Below, piece after piece: positions 39,005 through 47,421 of a stretch of 64,000 nt of DNA. Positions within the stretch are counted from its first letter, which is position 1, and every line of letters starts with the position of its first letter. The position numbers and the translations under genes are program-made. The notes beneath the pieces are model-generated. The model saw nothing but the letters and a program-made list of their open reading frames with translations, did not search any database and was not told where the DNA came from. The stretch covers positions 5,828,001 to 5,892,000 of the forward strand of contig NZ_CP108394.1 of NCBI RefSeq assembly GCF_041435215.1, written 5' to 3'. The DNA is from Streptomyces sp. NBC_01314 (GTDB lineage Bacteria > Actinomycetota > Actinomycetes > Streptomycetales > Streptomycetaceae).

Positions 39005-40672
39005 ATGCCCAGCACACCCGCCGGTGCCGTACTACTGGCCCCCGAGCGGCTGGCCCGACCCCGCCTCGCCACCGATGTGGTGGTCCACGAGCCGGCCGAG
39101 CCGGGCGCGCCCTGGGTGGTGCAGCGCGGCAGCCACCAGTACTTCCGCCTCCAGGAGGACCTGGCCCGCCTCGTCCGGGCCGTGGACGGCGTACGTGACC
39201 ACGACGACCTGGCCGACGCCCTCGGCGCGCCCTGGACCCAGGCCGACGTCGGCTCGGCGGTGCGGACACTCGCCGGGGCGAAGGTGCTGGACGACGGGGT
39301 GCCGAAGAAGGACCGGAGTTCATGGTTCCGGTTCGTCCCGCCGCTCACCCTCCAGTTCACCCTCCTCAAGCCGGACCGGCTGCTGGCCCGGCTCGCCCCG
39401 CTGGTGGCGGCCGCCGCGAACCGTAAGGCCGCCGTGGCCGCCTCGGCCGTCACGATCGGCGGACTGCTCGCCCTGGCCCTCCGAACGGCCGATCTCCAGG
39501 GTGCGTTGGGGCGCCCCTTCGCGCCCCTGCTCTACCTCTGCGTGATCGGCGCGGTGCTCGCCACCACCGCCGTCCACGAGATCGGCCACGGCGCGGTCCT
39601 CACGTACTACGGCGGACGGCCGACCCGGATGGGCATGATGCTCTTCTACATGTCGCCGGCCTTCTTCTGCGATGTGTCCGACGGCTGGCGGCTGCCGCGC
39701 AAGGAGCAGCGGGTACGGGTCGCACTCGCCGGAATCGCCACCCAGACCGTCATCGCCGGGGGCGCCGCCCTCGCCACCCTCTTCATGGGCGACTCGGCGG
39801 CGCGCGACGGGGTCCTCGTGTACGCCGTCGTCACCTACCTCTCCGGCATTCTCAACCTCCTGCCGTTCGTGAAACTGGACGGCTACATCGCGCTGATGAG
39901 CCACCTCGACATCCCGCATCTGCGCGACCGGGCGATGACCGACGCCCGCAGATGGCTGGCCCGCCTGCTGATCGGCGGCACCGGCTACCGCCGCGAACTG
40001 CATGGCGTGCGCTGGGCGGTCCCCTTCGGCCTGCTCTGCATGACCTTCCCGCTCTACATCGTGGCGGGCGCGATCACCCTCTGGTCGGACAGCCTCCAGC
40101 GCCTCGGCGCCCTGGGCGCGCTCCTCGTGCTGTGCGGCATCGGCTACTTCCTCCACCACCTGGCGCGTGGCGTACGCCGCTTCGCCCGCGAGGCCCGTAC
40201 GGCGGGCGGGCGCCCCTGGCGCCTCGGCGCGGTGCTCGCCCTCGCCGCTGCCACCATCGCCGTACTCGGGCAGCTGGTCCAGGTCCCGTACACCGTCAAC
40301 GGCGGCTATACGACGGCCGAGGACGGCCGGATCACGCTGCTCCTGCCCCTCTCCACCGACCCTGCGCTGATCGAGGCCGGTGCCCCGGTCCGCCTCTACC
40401 GCGCCGGCATCGCGACCCGCGAGCAGACCGGCGCCGCGACGGTCGCCGTCGACGGGGCGGACGGCACGGACGCCATGGCCCCGCTGTCGGCGCTGATCCC
40501 GGTCAGCAGCGACGCCCTGCCGACCCCGGCGCTCGGCCTTCCGCTGGAGGTACGCCAGGCACGGGGCCAGGCTCCCGCCGACGCTTCGGGCACGGCCCAG
40601 CTGGACGCGGGCAGCCGGCCGGGCTGGGAGTGGCTCTACACCAAGTACCTCGCGCCTGCCTGGCGCTGGTAG
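39005..40672 (+). CDS. mpaP: Daptide-type intramembrane M50 metalloprotease (MpaP-like)
   Basis: 555 residues from the ATG at 39005, preceded by GAGGAGAG. The N-terminal ~100 residues are soluble, with SHQYFRLQEDLARLVRAVDG and DLADAL resembling a PqqD-like/RRE fold. The site-2-protease active site is TAVHEIGHGAVL (His 191, Glu 192, His 195), completed by NLLPFVKLDGY. Around ten hydrophobic segments follow, then a C-terminal exported domain. In daptide clusters this enzyme is taken to remove the leader peptide at the membrane. The order export genes then protease supports coupled maturation and release. Confidence 0.88.
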   Translation: MPSTPAGAVLLAPERLARPRLATDVVVHEPAEPGAPWVVQRGSHQYFRLQEDLARLVRAVDGVRDHDDLADALGAPWTQADVGSAVRTLAGAKVLDDGVPKKDRSSWFRFVPPLTLQFTLLKPDRLLARLAPLVAAAANRKAAVAASAVTIGGLLALALRTADLQGALGRPFAPLLYLCVIGAVLATTAVHEIGHGAVLTYYGGRPTRMGMMLFYMSPAFFCDVSDGWRLPRKEQRVRVALAGIATQTVIAGGAALATLFMGDSAARDGVLVYAVVTYLSGILNLLPFVKLDGYIALMSHLDIPHLRDRAMTDARRWLARLLIGGTGYRRELHGVRWAVPFGLLCMTFPLYIVAGAITLWSDSLQRLGALGALLVLCGIGYFLHHLARGVRRFAREARTAGGRPWRLGAVLALAAATIAVLGQLVQVPYTVNGGYTTAEDGRITLLLPLSTDPALIEAGAPVRLYRAGIATREQTGAATVAVDGADGTDAMAPLSALIPVSSDALPTPALGLPLEVRQARGQAPADASGTAQLDAGSRPGWEWLYTKYLAPAWRW

Positions 40673-40710
40673 CCGAGAAGCCGAGACGGAGAGGTACAGG
40701 GAGAACGATC

Positions 40711-43467
40711 ATGGATCTCCGGTATGTGACTTACTGCCAGGCGGGCAACGCGTTCTACGAGGATCCTGCGACCGCCGCCGCCACCACCGAGCCCGCTGAC
40801 GTCCTGGCGGAACCCCCCGTCGGCTGGACCCGGACCGTCAACGGCGACTGGGTGGTGCTGACCCCGCCGCACACCGAACTCCCCGGCCAGGGCTGGAAGA
40901 TCCATGTCTCGGCGACCCGGGACAACGCCGACCGCATCCTCGACGTCGTACGCGCCTACTGCGTACGTGAGCGGCTCACCTTCAAGTACATCCGCAGCGC
41001 CAAGGCTTTGAACCGGCGCAACAGCAAGTACGGCGACCGCGGCGCGAGCGGCAAGTTCATCACCGTCTACCCGCCGGACGAGCCCCAGCTGGAGCGGGTG
41101 CTCGTCGAGCTGGACGCCGAGCTGGGCGGCGAGCCCGGCCCGTACATCCTCAGCGACCTGCGCTGGCGTTCCGGCCCGCTCTACGTCCGTTACGGCGGCT
41201 TCGTCGCCCGCCTCGGCCGGGACGCGAAGGGCGACCCGGTGCACTGCATCGAGGACCCGGACGGCCGCCTCGTCCCCGATGTACGCGGCCCCGGCTTCCG
41301 GCCGCCCGCGTGGGTGACGCTGCCGGACTGCCTCGCCGAGTCGCTGGCGGCCCGTAACGCGAGCACGATGGGCGACTTCCCGTTCCGCGCGGTCAGGGCG
41401 CTGCACTTCTCCAACGGGGGCGGCGTCTACGAGGCCGAGGACCTGCGCCAGAACCCCGGTACGGAATCCTCCGCCTCCGTGCTCCTCAAGGAGGCCCGCC
41501 CGCTGGCCGGCCTCGACGAGGAGGGCGAGGACGCGGTGGCCCGGCTGGAGCGGGAGCGCTGGGCGCTGGAGCGGCTGGCGGGACTGGACTGCGTACCGCC
41601 GCTGATCGACTACCGCAAAGGCCGCGAACACTACTTCCTGGCACGGGAGTTCGTGCCGGGTGCCTCGCTCCACACCCGCATCCACGAGTCCAACCCGCTG
41701 CTGAACCCGGATGCCGACGCCTCCCCCGAGTCGTTCGCGGCGTACACCTCCTGGGCCCTGTCCGTCATCGACCAGATCGACGCGGGCGTGCGGGCCATGC
41801 ACGCCCGGGGCGTGGTCTTCGGTGATCTGCACCCCAACAACGTCCTGGTCCGGCCGGACGGCTCGATCGCCTTCATCGACCTGGAGACGGCGAGCCCCGT
41901 CGACGACGCGGCACCTCAGACGATCGGCGCGCCCGGCTTCCGCGCCCCGGCCGGTTACGTGGGCCCGGCGGTCGACCGGTACGCGCTCGGCTGCCTGCGG
42001 CTCGCGGTGTTCCTCCCGCTGACGGTGGTGCTGAGCTGGGGCCGGGAGAAGACGCAACAGCTGATCGCGCTGGTGACGGAGAACTTCCCGGTACCGGCGG
42101 ACTTCGCGGAACGGGTGGAGACGGATCTGGCGAGCCCGGAGACCGCCGAGACGGCCGAGGCCACCGAGACCGGCGCGGACGCTGAGATCGCAGTGAGTGC
42201 TGGGGTCATCGAGGCGGGTGCGGATGCTGTGACCGCCGTGAGCGCCAGGGCCGTTGAGGCCGGCGCCCGCGACGAGACTGCCGTGGCTGTCGGCGTCGGC
42301 GTCGGCGTGGCCGTGGCCGTGGCCGACGCGGGCGTCGAGCTCGCCGCTGCCCCGGTCTGGCCCGAGACCCTCACCCCCGCCGACTGGCCGTCCCTGCGCG
42401 CGTCACTCTCGGCCGGAATCCTGGCCGCCGCGACCCCGGACCGCGAGGACCGTCTCTTCCCCGGCGACATCGCCCAGTTCACCGCCCCGGGCGGCGGCCT
42501 CAACCTCGCCCACGGCGCCGCCGGAGTCCTCTGGGCGCTGGGCAGCGCGGGTGCGGAGATCCCGGCCGCGCACGTGGACTGGCTGACCGAGCGCGTACGC
42601 CGCTGGCCCGAGCCCCGCCCCGGCTTCTACGACGGCCTGCACGGCATCGCGTACGCCCTCGACGCCCTGGGCCGTACGGCCGAGGCCCGTGAAGTCCTGG
42701 ACCGGGCCCTCGCCCTGCCGATGGACGACCTTGACGGCTCCCTCTTCGCCGGCCTCCCCGGCATCGGCCTCTCCCTGCTCCACTTCGGCCACCTCGACGC
42801 GGCCGAACGCCTCGCGGAGCTGGTCGCGGACCGTACCCCGGGCGGCTACGCGGCCCGCCCACGACCGGGCCTGCTGTACGGGGCGACGGGCGCGGCGCTG
42901 TTCCTGCTACGGCTGTACGAGAAGACGGGCGACCGGAAACTGCTGCACGGAGCGGTGGAGGCGCTGCGTCACGACCTCGCCGAGTTGTCGTCCGGGCCGG
43001 GCATCAGCCGCATGCCGTACCTGGCGGTGGGCGGGGCGGGAGTGGCGATGGTCGTGAGCGACGTACTCCCTCATCTCCCATCCCCAGACCCGGAGTTGAG
43101 AGACGCCCTCCCCGTCCTCCACTCATCGGTGACGGCTCTCTACCAGGCCCAGACGGGCCTGTTCCAGGGCCGCGCCGGGGCAACCCTCGCCCTGCGTCAC
43201 CTACGCGCCAGAACGCCGGAGCCGGGGCGGGAGTCGAAGCCAGGGCTGGAGTCGGAGACCGAGGCCGCGGTACGCCGCCACCTGGTGGCCTTCGGCTGGC
43301 ACGCCATCCCGTACGCGGGCCACCCCGCCTTCCTCGGCGACCAGACCCTGCGCCTGTCGACCGACCTCGCCACCGGCACGGCCGGGGTCCTGCTCGCCCT
43401 TGACGAAGCACTCGGCTCGGGCGGGGGCCTGCCGTTCTTCCCGTCCTCCAGCCGCCGCACTTCATGA
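40711..43467 (+). CDS. lanKC: Class III lanthionine synthetase LanKC
   Basis: 918 residues, AGGGAG before the ATG. Three domains: an N-terminal phosphoSer/Thr lyase-type region (RYVTYCQAGNAFYEDP at the start, FKYIRSAKALNRRNSKYG, GKFITVYPPDE); a Ser/Thr kinase with Lys 260, FGDLHPNNVLV (catalytic Asp 372) and FIDLETASPV (metal Asp 390); and a C-terminal LanC-like cyclase region (HGAAGVLWALGSAG, GFYDGLHGIAYALDALG) lacking the zinc Cys/His ligands, so class III, not IV. A Glu/Ala/Val low-complexity linker (about 470-550) joins kinase and cyclase. It phosphorylates and eliminates Ser/Thr; ring formation is impossible with Cys-free precursors of this cluster. Confidence 0.93.
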   Translation: MDLRYVTYCQAGNAFYEDPATAAATTEPADVLAEPPVGWTRTVNGDWVVLTPPHTELPGQGWKIHVSATRDNADRILDVVRAYCVRERLTFKYIRSAKALNRRNSKYGDRGASGKFITVYPPDEPQLERVLVELDAELGGEPGPYILSDLRWRSGPLYVRYGGFVARLGRDAKGDPVHCIEDPDGRLVPDVRGPGFRPPAWVTLPDCLAESLAARNASTMGDFPFRAVRALHFSNGGGVYEAEDLRQNPGTESSASVLLKEARPLAGLDEEGEDAVARLERERWALERLAGLDCVPPLIDYRKGREHYFLAREFVPGASLHTRIHESNPLLNPDADASPESFAAYTSWALSVIDQIDAGVRAMHARGVVFGDLHPNNVLVRPDGSIAFIDLETASPVDDAAPQTIGAPGFRAPAGYVGPAVDRYALGCLRLAVFLPLTVVLSWGREKTQQLIALVTENFPVPADFAERVETDLASPETAETAEATETGADAEIAVSAGVIEAGADAVTAVSARAVEAGARDETAVAVGVGVGVAVAVADAGVELAAAPVWPETLTPADWPSLRASLSAGILAAATPDREDRLFPGDIAQFTAPGGGLNLAHGAAGVLWALGSAGAEIPAAHVDWLTERVRRWPEPRPGFYDGLHGIAYALDALGRTAEAREVLDRALALPMDDLDGSLFAGLPGIGLSLLHFGHLDAAERLAELVADRTPGGYAARPRPGLLYGATGAALFLLRLYEKTGDRKLLHGAVEALRHDLAELSSGPGISRMPYLAVGGAGVAMVVSDVLPHLPSPDPELRDALPVLHSSVTALYQAQTGLFQGRAGATLALRHLRARTPEPGRESKPGLESETEAAVRRHLVAFGWHAIPYAGHPAFLGDQTLRLSTDLATGTAGVLLALDEALGSGGGLPFFPSSSRRTS

Positions 43468-43733
43468 CAGGCCGCCGCGTCGTCCTGATCGAACCCCGCT
43501 CCACCGAGGTGGCCGGTGCCCCGGAACTCGCAGCCGTACGGTTCATCTCCCTGCTGCCCGAAGACTGGGACTACGAACCGGAGTTCGCGGGCAAACGCTT
43601 CACCGTTCGCCTTGGTTGCCCTACGAAGACGGACCTGGACCTGGACCTGAAAATGGCCCGGGCGCTGGACCGGATCTTCACCGACTCATCCCTGCGCGCC
43701 TGGCGCTGGACCGACATCACGCACCACACGTGA
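43464..43733 (+). CDS. Small protein at the end of the RiPP operon, unknown
   Basis: 89 residues; the ATG overlaps the lanKC stop (ATGA), so translation is coupled. It begins MTGRRVVLIEPRSTEVAGAP and has FISLLPEDWDYEPEFAGKRF, TDLDLDLKMARALDRIFTDS and WRWTDITHHT. It is soluble, mixed alpha/beta by composition and has no recognised domain. Its coupling to LanKC suggests an accessory role in dehydration or leader binding. Confidence 0.7.
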   Translation: MTGRRVVLIEPRSTEVAGAPELAAVRFISLLPEDWDYEPEFAGKRFTVRLGCPTKTDLDLDLKMARALDRIFTDSSLRAWRWTDITHHT

Positions 43734-43997
43734 GGAGGGACCACACGTGAGGAGACGTAGCCGGTGCGGTGCCGTAGCGGAGATATCCGACGTCGAACGT
43801 CAGGACAGCCCGGCGATCCGCTCACGCCGAAGTCGGCAACCCGATGCCCGCGCCGGAAACGCTCGACGCACCGAACACCATCGTCAAAGACGCCGCCCGG
43901 AAGACCGACGAAGCCACATGGCCCCCGGAACCCCCCTGTGGACAAAATGCAGGACAACGGCGTCTGCGAACCACGACGAAGGGCCCCTCGAATTCGC

Positions 43998-46427
43998 CTA
44001 CGCGGGCATCACGCCATGGATGCGGGAGAGAGTGAAGACGCGTTCCGCTTCGCGCAGGTGGCACCAGGCGTCGAGGTAGGGCGGGTCGAGTTCCAGGTCG
44101 CTGAGGGTGCGTACGGTCCGGTTGCCCGAGGTGGCGATGTACTCGACCGTGATGGCCGCACCGGTGTCGATGGCATGGGCGACCTGGCGGACGTCGCTGT
44201 ACGAGAGGTGCTTCGCGTATCCGGCGACGATCTCCTCGGTGTCCGTCGCGAAAGGCACCCCGCTGCCGAACGGGTCGGGTTCCGGTGTCGTCGGCGGGGA
44301 CTTGAGCAGCCGGTCGGCCAGGACGTCCATCCCGGCGTCGGTGGGCATGTCCGAGGCGCGGGTTGCGATGGTCCGGGGGCTGCGCCGTCCGACGTTCCCT
44401 CGCGGGGGCGGGACTGCAGCGGCGGCCCTCTGCGGCAGGCGCTTTTCGATGCGTACCGTTCCCCCGGCTGTCTCGGCGACCGGGGCGTAGCCCGCGGCAC
44501 GGAGCGCGGCGAGAGTCGTCGCGGGCGGGCTGCCGCTGACCAGGACCGTCGGGGCGAGCTGCCGCAGGGCGAGCTTGGACAGTGCGCGATGGGCGGCGAG
44601 TTCGGCCAGGAGCGCGGGTTCGTCGCCGTGGAGGACACAGGCCGCGGGGGCGATGCGCACCCGTCCGTGACCTCGTGCGGTGTCGGCGATGAGATAGGTC
44701 AGCGGCTGTGGCAGGGCTGTGGCGGAGCCGACTGCCAGGTCGGCTGTGATGTCGTCCGGGGTGCGGCCGGCGTCCAGGGCCCGGCGGACACTGCCGGCAC
44801 TGAAGCGCCACACCGACGCCGTGCCACTGGTCTCCCGGTCGGCCATCGAATCCAGCAGTGCTGCGAGTCGCGCGGACGGGGTGCCGGTGACGACGGCGGT
44901 GAGGTCGGCGCCGATCCGGGCCGTCGTGGTCGCGGGGGGCAGCAACCGCCGGGCTGTGATGTCGAGTTCTTCGTCGGCGTGGGCCGCCAGGTGGGCACCG
45001 AGCGGGGACAGCGCACCCCGTGCCAGCACGCCCAGCAGTTCGCCTTCGCGGATCACGGTGCTGAACGGTGCCGTGTCCTGGGGCGAGGCGTCGTCGGCGA
45101 GCGGACGGTGCCAGGCCACGAGCGGCCCCAGCTCCGAAGCGACCTTCACGCCCTGTCCTGCCGGGAGCCCCGCTGCCGCGGTGAGCAGCCCGTGGCGGGC
45201 CTGCAGACAGCCGCCGCAGTCAGGCGCACCGGCGAGCGCGGGAAGCGCCTTGTTGTCTTCGTCGCGCGCCCGGGTGGGGGTGAGCGGCAGGTCCCGCCAT
45301 GCCCGGAGCAGTACGGCGAGCTGTTCTGCGGGCTCCTGCTCGGCCCAGGCGTCGTACGCCTCGGTGGGAGGTACGCGATCGCCGTCGCGAGCCAGCAGTC
45401 CGGCGGCGTACGCGGTCTCCAGGGCGATGCGTACGACGGCGTCGTCCGCTTGGGCGGCCTTGCCGAGCCGGGCCAGTTCACGCGCGCCGATCCCGCCCGA
45501 CTTCAGCCGGGTCGGTGGAGCGGTCGCGCACGCCGAAAGGACGGAGGCGGCATGGGCCGCGAACGCGGTGGCGGCCGCCGCGGCCTCCCGCTCCACCTCC
45601 GAGGAGGTGATGGGCACCAACTGCGGGACGGGCGGCAGAGGTTCGAACGGAGCGTGCCAATCGGGGCCCCGCAGAGCCAAGGCCACCTCGACCGGCATCC
45701 GGACGGGCCCGTACCGGTGACGGTCCTGGAGCAGAAGCCCGCGGTCGAGTGCCCAGCGGGCGCCTGGTTGGAGGTCGTGGTCAGGAGCCCCGAACGCGAC
45801 GAACAGTGACTGTCGCGGCGTGGACCTGGCGCTCTGCTCAAGCAACTTCCGTGTGGCCGCCGGTGCCCCCGCCGCCAACGCGGCGACCCGTTCCGCGTCA
45901 GTGTGATGCTCCACCAGAGCCGCGAGTCGCTGCTGCTTGGTGCCGGGTGGCTTGATACCCAGGACCGCCAGCATGCCGCGCAGTTCCTCCGAGGTGGTGC
46001 CGGTCAGCAGCTCTTCCAGCGGGGCGTCGAGTCCCAGGGGCGTGCTCCACGCCTGCCGCAAGGGCGTAGGCATGCGGAGTGCCTCGTTGCCGTCATGCCA
46101 CACGAGCGCCCGATCCGACAACGCCTCCAGGGTCGCGTCCAGCGCGTGCACCGCCGCAGGGGACGTCGAGCCGAGCAACTCCGCGAGGCTGTCCCGGGTC
46201 GCTCGTGTTCCCAGGGCTGCCAGCGCCTCGGCGGCCTGCAAGCACGGCAGCGTGAGTCGCGGCAGGACGAGTGCCACGGACCCCGGACGTTGGAGACGGT
46301 CCGCCAGTTCCCCCACCGAGCGTGGTTCCGGAGAGGAAGCTGCGTCTTTCCGCATGGCGAGTACGCGTGCCAGGCGGGAACCGCCGAGTTCGCTCAGCCA
46401 AGTCGCAAGCGTCGATCGGGACTTCAT
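43998..46427 (-). CDS. Helicase-associated (XPB/Ssl2-like) and WYL-domain protein
   Basis: 809 residues from the ATG at 46427 with GAGGTG upstream. The N-terminal ~150 residues contain winged-helix segments (LATWLSELGGSRLARVL, VGELADRLQRPGSVALVL, LRQAWSTPLGLDAPLEELL). The middle includes the family block RYGPVRMPVEVALALRG and GIGARELARLGKAAQADDAV, then VWRFSAGSVRRALDAGRT (helicase-C-like). The last ~60 residues are WYL-like, ITVEYIATSGNRTVRTLSDL and AERVFTLSRIHGV. Walker motifs are absent, so it is not a helicase itself. Related actinobacterial proteins are of unknown function. Confidence 0.88.
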   Translation of the reverse strand: MKSRSTLATWLSELGGSRLARVLAMRKDAASSPEPRSVGELADRLQRPGSVALVLPRLTLPCLQAAEALAALGTRATRDSLAELLGSTSPAAVHALDATLEALSDRALVWHDGNEALRMPTPLRQAWSTPLGLDAPLEELLTGTTSEELRGMLAVLGIKPPGTKQQRLAALVEHHTDAERVAALAAGAPAATRKLLEQSARSTPRQSLFVAFGAPDHDLQPGARWALDRGLLLQDRHRYGPVRMPVEVALALRGPDWHAPFEPLPPVPQLVPITSSEVEREAAAAATAFAAHAASVLSACATAPPTRLKSGGIGARELARLGKAAQADDAVVRIALETAYAAGLLARDGDRVPPTEAYDAWAEQEPAEQLAVLLRAWRDLPLTPTRARDEDNKALPALAGAPDCGGCLQARHGLLTAAAGLPAGQGVKVASELGPLVAWHRPLADDASPQDTAPFSTVIREGELLGVLARGALSPLGAHLAAHADEELDITARRLLPPATTTARIGADLTAVVTGTPSARLAALLDSMADRETSGTASVWRFSAGSVRRALDAGRTPDDITADLAVGSATALPQPLTYLIADTARGHGRVRIAPAACVLHGDEPALLAELAAHRALSKLALRQLAPTVLVSGSPPATTLAALRAAGYAPVAETAGGTVRIEKRLPQRAAAAVPPPRGNVGRRSPRTIATRASDMPTDAGMDVLADRLLKSPPTTPEPDPFGSGVPFATDTEEIVAGYAKHLSYSDVRQVAHAIDTGAAITVEYIATSGNRTVRTLSDLELDPPYLDAWCHLREAERVFTLSRIHGVMPA

Positions 46428-46679
46428 CTGAAGGGTGCACCTCGACAGACAGGAAACGTCACAGGCGGGCCGAAGCCGCTTCGGCGCCAAGGTCAAGGAT
46501 GGCGCAGTTCCATGATCCGCGGATGCCGTACGAAGACAGAGTCCGGGGCGCCTCCCCGCCGCTGGCCCAGCCCGACGAGACGAGCCGACGGCAGTAGAAG
46601 ATACGGGCTACCCGCTCGCCGAAATATCCTTAATGGGCGCATGTGAATGCAACCAAAACTGCAACCAGCTGGGGCTTGA

Positions 46680-46859
46680 TCACGGGTTGGGAGCCTGGGG
46701 GAGCGACCCCGGATGCGCGCCCGGTACATGCACGTGACGGGGACCATGCTCCGCAAGGTCGCGCAGCAGATCGGCGACGCTCTCTGGGAGCCGCCGGGAG
46801 GCGGCGGGACTACCGGGACTACCGAACCCGACGGGAAGCCGGACGGAAAACCCAACTGA
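46680..46859 (+). pseudogene. C-terminal remnant of a tyrosine site-specific integrase
   Basis: An open segment after an in-frame stop at 46677-46679 encodes RARYMHVTGTMLRKVAQQIG then DALWEPPGGGG. RYMHVT matches the Y-x-HVT box that contains the catalytic Tyr of phage-type integrases, and the rest fits the usual last helix. Everything upstream is lost. It lies 80 bases from the 3' end of tRNA-Ser(GGA), the kind of site where Streptomyces integrative elements insert. Start codons at 46713 or 46728 exist, but an independent function is unlikely. Confidence 0.5.
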
Positions 46860-46883
46860 GACGGAAAGTGAGACGGAGCACGA

Positions 46884-46917
46884 CGAAGGGCCCCACCGCG
46901 AACGGTGGGGCCCTTCG
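46884..46917 (-). terminator. Terminator of the tRNA-Ser(GGA) transcript
   Basis: CGAAGGGCCCCACCG (46884-46898) and CGGTGGGGCCCTTCG (46903-46917) form a perfect 15-bp stem with a CGAA tetraloop, 22 bases past the tRNA 3' end. Confidence 0.8.
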
Positions 46918-46938
46918 ACATCGTGCCCGGTGAGGCAC

Positions 46939-47026
46939 TGGCGGAGGATACGAGATTCGAACTCGTGAGGGTGTGAACCCAACACGCTTTCCAAGCGTGC
47001 GCCCTAGGCCTCTAGGCGAATCCTCC
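46939..47026 (-). tRNA. tRNA-Ser(GGA) with encoded CCA
   Basis: Acceptor stem GGAGGAT/ATCCTCC, anticodon stem CACGC/GCGTG around loop TTGGAAA (anticodon GGA), long class II variable arm, T-loop GTTCGAATC, discriminator G, and CCA encoded at the 3' end (46939-46941). The preceding core without CCA is 85 bases. Confidence 0.95.
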
Positions 47027-47148
47027 GCCGGGAACATTACATGACGTCGGAGGGTGGTTGCGAACCCGTTCGACCGCGGGTGATCGATGAGGGAGGCAGG
47101 GGTGGGGAGGCGGCTCGGTGGCCGCCGGGGATCGGGTACGCTGGGCTC

Positions 47149-47237
47149 AGCCCCTCACGCGGCGCTATCTGACTGAACTCCCCCAGGGCCGGAAGGCAGC
47201 AAGGGTAGGTTGGCTCTGGCGGGTGCGTGAGGGGTCT
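47149..47237 (+). ncRNA. ffs: SRP (4.5S-type) RNA
   Basis: CCCCTCACGC (47151-47160) pairs with GCGTGAGGGG (47225-47234), enclosing a rod with the Ffh-binding motif CCAGGGCCGGAAGGCAGCAA (near 47183-47202), where GGAAGGCAGCA is the conserved symmetric/asymmetric-loop region. A TACGCT -10 box at 47137-47142 places the transcript start close to 47149. It works with Ffh in co-translational targeting. Ends are approximate. Confidence 0.9.
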
Positions 47238-47421
47238 TGTGCATCCGGGCCCGCCCCGAGCCGAGGCCCCGAGGCCCCCACGTTGAGCCGATGGCTCGCG
47301 CTCCGGGCCGATGATCGCGAGCCGATCGCCGAGAGGCCTGTCGACGCTCAGGCGCCGCTTCGGCCCTGGTCTGCTTCCGCGGCGGTCCGTGTTGTCAGTG
47401 GGCGCCTATAACCTCGTAGGC

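Noticed and set aside
39952..40710. An N-terminal extension of LanKC reaching 39952
   Set aside because: It overlaps the M50 protease in another frame and reads as Arg/Pro-rich shadow; the LanKC family start is MDLRYVTYCQAG.
40711..43467. Class IV lanthipeptide synthetase (LanL)
   Set aside because: The C-terminal cyclase lacks the zinc-binding Cys and His residues, and the N-terminal domain is the RamC/LanKC type.
43734..43997. A further RiPP-cluster gene after the small ORF
   Set aside because: Frames here lack ribosome sites and known content; only a short direct repeat ACCACACGTGAGGA is visible.
46713..46859. An independent 48-residue gene
   Set aside because: The sequence matches only the last helix of integrases and is preceded by an in-frame stop, so a remnant is the better call.
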